A stretch of DNA of 64,000 nt from Planctomycetales bacterium. GTDB taxonomy: Bacteria > Planctomycetota > Planctomycetia > Isosphaerales > Isosphaeraceae. The DNA lies in NCBI GenBank assembly GCA_027451885.1, contig DAIDHX010000015.1:1-64000 (forward strand), in the 5' to 3' direction. Below, in pieces: positions 60,331 to 64,000 of this stretch. Both the position numbers and the translations under genes were made by a program. How positions within the stretch are numbered: the first letter of the stretch is position 1; every line of letters begins with the position of its first letter. The notes under the pieces were generated by a model. That model was not told where the DNA came from, did no database searches, and saw nothing but the letters and a program-made list of their open reading frames with translations.

Positions 60331-60610
60331 CGGCCCAAGCCTCCTTGCCAAGCTCGCCCCGCCCGCGCCACGCAACGCCAGATGATCGGGATCGACCAGA
60401 AGCCCATCCCCATCACTCACGCCACGCCCCTGGCCGCAATCCACTCTCGATCGCGGCCCGCGGACGCAACATCCACCGCGTTCCCTCGCGGGGTGCTCGT
60501 CGTGTTCGCGGCGGCATTCTTGGTCATTCCCCAAAAAAAGGCAATGCCAAGCTCGATTTCTGCCGATCACTCACAAGATCCCCCTCGAAACACGCAGCGC
60601 ATCTCAAACG
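60331..60610. other. Intergenic region
   Basis: Region upstream of the MurE-like gene, between it and the terminator of the GT87 gene. Apart from the ribosome-binding site AAGGAGG (~60340) I see nothing definite. The longer frame of the MurE-like gene reaches into it but is not supported. Confidence 0.4.
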
Positions 60611-60649
60611 CAAAAGAGCCGCGGCCTGGCTGATCGACCAGGCGCGGCT
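60611..60649 (-). terminator. Intrinsic terminator
   Basis: Read on the minus strand, AGCCGCGCCTGG pairs with CCAGGCCGCGGCT (one bulged base) and is followed by CTTTTGCGTTT. It lies ~40 bases past the stop of the GT87-like gene and separates it from the MurE-like gene. Confidence 0.75.
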
Positions 60650-60690
60650 ACTTCGTTTACACCGTCTTGTTCAGACCCGCGGGCCTGCGC

Positions 60691-62319
60691 CTAGGCTTCG
60701 ATGGATGTGGCGGCGCGAGCGCGGTTGCCAAGTACATGCGGGGCCTGCTGTGTCTGCATCGAACGCGGCTCGCCGCTCTCCGGGGTAACACGCGTACCCT
60801 GGCGCCCCAGTCGCCTGAGCTCAAGCCCAAAGCCAATCAGCAAGATCAAGGCCGGCAAGAACAGGTTGCCGTAAGCCTGGGCAAGCTTGGGCATCACAAT
60901 CGCAGACGCCGGGATCAAAAGCACAGCGCCGATCCAGGCGCGGCGGAGCTTGAACAGGCGCCGATCCACGCTCGTGTCAAATGCGATCGCCAACCCCAGC
61001 GTCGTGGGATAAAGCAGCCAGACATAAGCATAATTAAACGAAAGTGGAGAGAACATGGTCGTGAGCAAGATCACGATGGCGTATTCCAGTGGCAGGGCCG
61101 CGCCGGTGCTTTGAGACTGCGCCGGCAAACACCAGAGCACGAAGCCGCAAATCAGGCCGATGGCAAGCAATGTGGCGAGCGTGACCGCGCGGAAGTTGAG
61201 GTCGGCCACGTTCACGCGCCAGGCCTTTTTCATATCGGTGCCGGCGTTTTCCAGGTTGTCATCCCAGCGCGTGGCTGAGCCGGCCGCTCCCGTGAGACGC
61301 GTGTCGGTAAGGTCTTTGGGCTGTGGCTTCTTCGGATTGACCGCTCCAGGATGACGTTTCAGGAAGCTCATCAAATCGTTCGAGGGGTCCACAACCGCCG
61401 TGGTGGTTCTGGCTCGTGCCGCCAGCACCGTTTCGCCATCGGCGGGCACGTCGCGCAAGAGCCTGTGCGCAAGCGCCATGATCGACTGGTTCTTGTAGCT
61501 GTATGACCGATAGGGGCGCTGGGCGATCCCGTGCGTGTTGTACGTGAAGAGCATTCCCTGCGACCAGACGGTCAGGTCGTCAACCGTCTGGGCGGGCGTG
61601 CGAAACGGCAGCGGCGCCAGGAAAAGCCAGGCGGCCAGAACGGCGACGGTCGACGCCGAGGCCGCCCACTTGCGGCGGTAAATGAAGTAGCCGATCACCA
61701 TGATCGGGAATGCCTTGATCGCGGCTGCCGTGGCCACAAGCGCGCCCGCCGAATATGGCCTCTCCGCGCGCAGGCAGAGCAACGATCCCAGCACAAGCGC
61801 GAGTAAGAGCAGGTTCGGCTGGCCGAGTAAGTAAATGTTGTGCACCAGCACAATCACAGACAGTGAGGGCAGCAAATACAGCAGCACGTGCGGGCGCTCG
61901 CCGGGCTTGAGCACAAGCTTCTGCGCCAGCAAAATCGAGACCAGCCACGCGGCCGAGTTGATCGCCACAAGCGCAAGCAGCGAGCCCAACGACCCCAGGT
62001 AGCTCACCACAGCCAGCATCGCCGCGGCCGAAGGCGGATACATGAACGGGAAAAGCCGCCTGGTCTCGGGGCGGGGATAAATGTCAAACCCGCGGCGGAT
62101 CGCCAGCCCCACCTGGTACCACAGACCGTAATCCTTGGTCGCGTAGCCCAGGAGATAGTTCGCGATCGGAAACGCGGAAAAGACGATCACCAGCACACCG
62201 AACACGATCCACCAGGCGCGTTCGAGCCGTTCCGGCGTCCAGCCGGTCCTTGTCCCTGTGTCCTTTTGCCCCGCGTCCTGAGACGCACGCTCGACCCGTC
62301 CCTGGTCCCGCGACGTCAT
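60691..62319 (-). CDS. GT87/DUF2029-type membrane glycosyltransferase
   Basis: A 542-residue polytopic membrane protein with about ten transmembrane segments. It resembles the GT-C mannosyltransferase group (DUF2029/GT87): an Asp in the first outer loop (GFDIYPRPETRR), FMYPPSAAAM, VLVHNIYLLGQPNLLLLALV and AAAIKAFPIMVIGYFIYRRKW. A soluble loop (~300-370) is inserted in the second half. Such enzymes use polyprenyl-phosphate sugars on the outer face of the membrane. GGGGAGG lies just before ATG 62319. The C-terminal tail is hydrophilic. It may act with the GT2 enzyme at 3.9 kb, which is only inference. Confidence 0.82.
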   Translation of the reverse strand: MTSRDQGRVERASQDAGQKDTGTRTGWTPERLERAWWIVFGVLVIVFSAFPIANYLLGYATKDYGLWYQVGLAIRRGFDIYPRPETRRLFPFMYPPSAAAMLAVVSYLGSLGSLLALVAINSAAWLVSILLAQKLVLKPGERPHVLLYLLPSLSVIVLVHNIYLLGQPNLLLLALVLGSLLCLRAERPYSAGALVATAAAIKAFPIMVIGYFIYRRKWAASASTVAVLAAWLFLAPLPFRTPAQTVDDLTVWSQGMLFTYNTHGIAQRPYRSYSYKNQSIMALAHRLLRDVPADGETVLAARARTTTAVVDPSNDLMSFLKRHPGAVNPKKPQPKDLTDTRLTGAAGSATRWDDNLENAGTDMKKAWRVNVADLNFRAVTLATLLAIGLICGFVLWCLPAQSQSTGAALPLEYAIVILLTTMFSPLSFNYAYVWLLYPTTLGLAIAFDTSVDRRLFKLRRAWIGAVLLIPASAIVMPKLAQAYGNLFLPALILLIGFGLELRRLGRQGTRVTPESGEPRSMQTQQAPHVLGNRARAATSIEA

Positions 62320-62501
62320 GGTGCCTCCCCGGGTTTTCCCATCCTTTGAGATCCGAGACTGCGTTTTAGCGATTTTGGCCCGTTCCGAAAACCACAAATC
62401 TCGGAAGGTTCCAAACGCAACGCGTCCTGCGCATACCTACCCTGATTTCCCACACTCTTTATTTTTCGGCAGTCTGCGCAAGATCGATGAACCAGCGAGG
62501 A

Positions 62502-64000
62502 TCAACGCCGGGCGAGTGCCCGGCTGAGACTGTCCGGGACTTCCAGGCCGAGTGTGAAAAGCTCGTGGTTCAGGTCGGCGGGATCGGTGAAGTTGAGCTG
62601 ATGCGCCCTGGGCGCATGCCAGAGGATGAAGCGGTCGTCGTTCATGAAGTCGAGGTGCGCGATCACGAGGCTGTTTTCAGCGTAAATCCATACGGCGATA
62701 AGGGGTTTGCCGCTTGATCCCTTGGTTCGAATCGGGGGCGTGGTGAGCTCGATCTGCTTGTTTCTCATCCCCTGGAAGACGACCTGGCCGGCTGCGCGGC
62801 CGCGAATCGAGGGGACGACCACAAGCCTGTAGGGACCAACCGGGACGTTGCGGTGGCTGGCGGGCCTGGATCCTGGGCGCGGAACGCCCTGGCTCTGGAG
62901 CGCCTGGACTGCTTCCTTCCAGAGCTCGTGGAGCTCTCCCTGGGTAAAGCGCAGCGGCTCGGGATCGATGAGCGGCACCAGCCCCGTCTCTCTTTCGGGG
63001 GCGGCCTCATCGGCGATCTCGGCCAGTTTATCGGGGTTGATGGTGAGCGTGCGTCCAGTTGGCTCGGATTCCTCTGGACCTTTTTCGAAGGGATCCACGC
63101 CGCCGTCGTCGATGGGGGGTTGCTCGATCATGAGCTCAAGCGATTCATCAAGCTGCTCGACCAGGGGCGCGGGCACCGCACGCGCCAGCGCCCGATCGAG
63201 CACGACTCCAGCGTCGGGCAGGTGCAACATCTTGCCCCAGATGTAATTCCAGAGCACCTCGGTGCGGCTGCGGATGCGCCTGTGCCAGCGGGCGCGCTCG
63301 ATCAGGGGATACACGACCTCGGGCCACAAAGCCGCGCTTGCGGGATCCTTGTGGGCCCTGGTGGTGGCGTATCGAAGGACGGCGTCGCGGAATGCGGGTT
63401 GATCGCGCCAGACGTCGGCGACGCGGTTCCAGCGCTCGACCAGCACGTCATCGACGGCGTCGCGTTCGGGGGCGAGCAGGCGCAGATCGTCGATTTTCTG
63501 GGGCAAGAGCCCTGGGTTGAGAATGCCTCGGGGATCGACCAGCTTTTTCTGGGCGTACGCGCTGGCCTCGGCGATGAGCTTGCGTGTCTGGCGGAAGAGC
63601 TTGCGCCTGCCCACGCTGGAGCGGCAGAGCAGATACTTCGCACTGACGACCGGTGAAAGATAGGGCCGCACGTCGATGCACTCATCGAGCAGGGTGGCGG
63701 CGTCCTTGATGGCGTGGTCGCTGGCCTCGGCGAGCGCGGCATAGGTGACAGCCAGGAGCACGCGCGCCCGGTCGGCGTTTCTGGCGTCCATCGGCCTGCG
63801 CAGGAAGAGCCCTTGCCGCCGCGAGCCTGAAAGCAGGTACGCAAGATAGTGCCCATGCAGATAGCGTTCGTCGGGCGAGAGCATCATGGGTTCGCCGAGC
63901 ACCAGCTCAAGCATTTTGCGAGGCAAAGGGCTGCGAATGAGAGCCAGCGCGCCGCCGGTTCCCGCGACAGTGGCCAGTTGGACCGCGGGGACGAGGGGGC
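62502..64000 (-). CDS. Hypothetical protein, 5' end beyond the window
   Basis: The frame is open to the right edge, so the start is not seen. The visible ~499 residues are helical and Arg/Leu/Asp-rich; examples are TRKLIAEASAYAQKKLVDPRG and ERWNRVADVWRDQPAFRDAV. An acidic Pro/Glu-rich stretch (~300-330 from the right end) separates this from a strand-rich C-terminal part (RLVVVPSIRGRAAGQVVF, AVWIYAENSLVIAHLDF). No catalytic motif or membrane segment is evident. Family not recognised. An in-frame TTG at 63926 could be a start, but conserved-looking sequence continues upstream of it. Confidence 0.6.
   Translation of the reverse strand, partial: PLVPAVQLATVAGTGGALALIRSPLPRKMLELVLGEPMMLSPDERYLHGHYLAYLLSGSRRQGLFLRRPMDARNADRARVLLAVTYAALAEASDHAIKDAATLLDECIDVRPYLSPVVSAKYLLCRSSVGRRKLFRQTRKLIAEASAYAQKKLVDPRGILNPGLLPQKIDDLRLLAPERDAVDDVLVERWNRVADVWRDQPAFRDAVLRYATTRAHKDPASAALWPEVVYPLIERARWHRRIRSRTEVLWNYIWGKMLHLPDAGVVLDRALARAVPAPLVEQLDESLELMIEQPPIDDGGVDPFEKGPEESEPTGRTLTINPDKLAEIADEAAPERETGLVPLIDPEPLRFTQGELHELWKEAVQALQSQGVPRPGSRPASHRNVPVGPYRLVVVPSIRGRAAGQVVFQGMRNKQIELTTPPIRTKGSSGKPLIAVWIYAENSLVIAHLDFMNDDRFILWHAPRAHQLNFTDPADLNHELFTLGLEVPDSLSRALARR

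Overview
The window is GC-rich chromosomal DNA that reads as a planctomycete, most likely near the Isosphaeraceae. The evidence is four Ser/Thr protein kinases in 64 kb (some with membrane anchors and long Pro/Ala-rich linkers), two PEP-CTERM exported proteins, several ECF sigma factors, a large H+-pumping pyrophosphatase, an ExbB/ExbD/VWA operon, and many secreted or membrane proteins of families I do not recognise. The organism is inferred from gene content only.

Layout. 0.6-3.7 kb: two related winged-helix proteins and a convergent ParB-domain/DNA-methyltransferase fusion, an accessory module of plasmid or phage type. 3.9-6.1 kb: a GT2 glycosyltransferase with a small lipid-A-synthase N-terminal-domain membrane protein, then trpC. 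6.5-12.7 kb: a kinase with a zinc-ribbon start, a HerA/DUF87-type ATPase, a PPK2 polyphosphate kinase and a TIGR03118-type PEP-CTERM protein. 13.2-16.7 kb: a compact rlmN - ECF sigma - comF - hemC run. 17.0-20.4 kb: a membrane protein with a doubtful C-terminus, queA, a receiver-like protein and an XRE regulator, then a 1.1-kb gap carrying several palindromes. 21.5-27.3 kb: a GT4 glycosyltransferase, a P-II protein translationally coupled to a HAD protein, and a large membrane kinase. 27.7-34.1 kb: a DUF5131 protein and a cluster of DUF6599-like, Tat-targeted DUF362 and multi-cluster Fe-S membrane proteins. 34.3-35.7 kb: nusB-ftsY. 35.8-43.2 kb: an SGNH-type membrane protein, two lipoproteins (one only 55 residues), a kinase, FKBP, PEP-CTERM protein, HlyIII, ArsR-type regulator and tRNA-Cys. 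43.4-51.2 kb: a short RpoD-like sigma factor, then a coiled-coil / FHA / kinase / membrane-protein block, and an ECF sigma with a putative anti-sigma. 51.3-64 kb, all on the minus strand: H+-PPase, the exbB-exbD-exbD-OB-like-VWA operon, a MurE-like protein whose active-site motifs are lost, a GT87-type membrane protein and a truncated gene at the window edge.

The genes suggest an organism that invests heavily in phospho-signalling, envelope energetics (H+-PPase, polyphosphate kinase, ExbBD) and envelope carbohydrates (GT2, GT4, GT87). The most unusual signals are the MurE-like pseudoenzyme, the DUF6599/DUF362/Fe-S cluster, the ExbBD-VWA operon, and signature residues replaced in P-II (Val at the uridylylation site), the HAD protein (DxN) and a kinase (catalytic-loop Lys to Asn). 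No CRISPR array, rRNA gene or intact transposase is visible.
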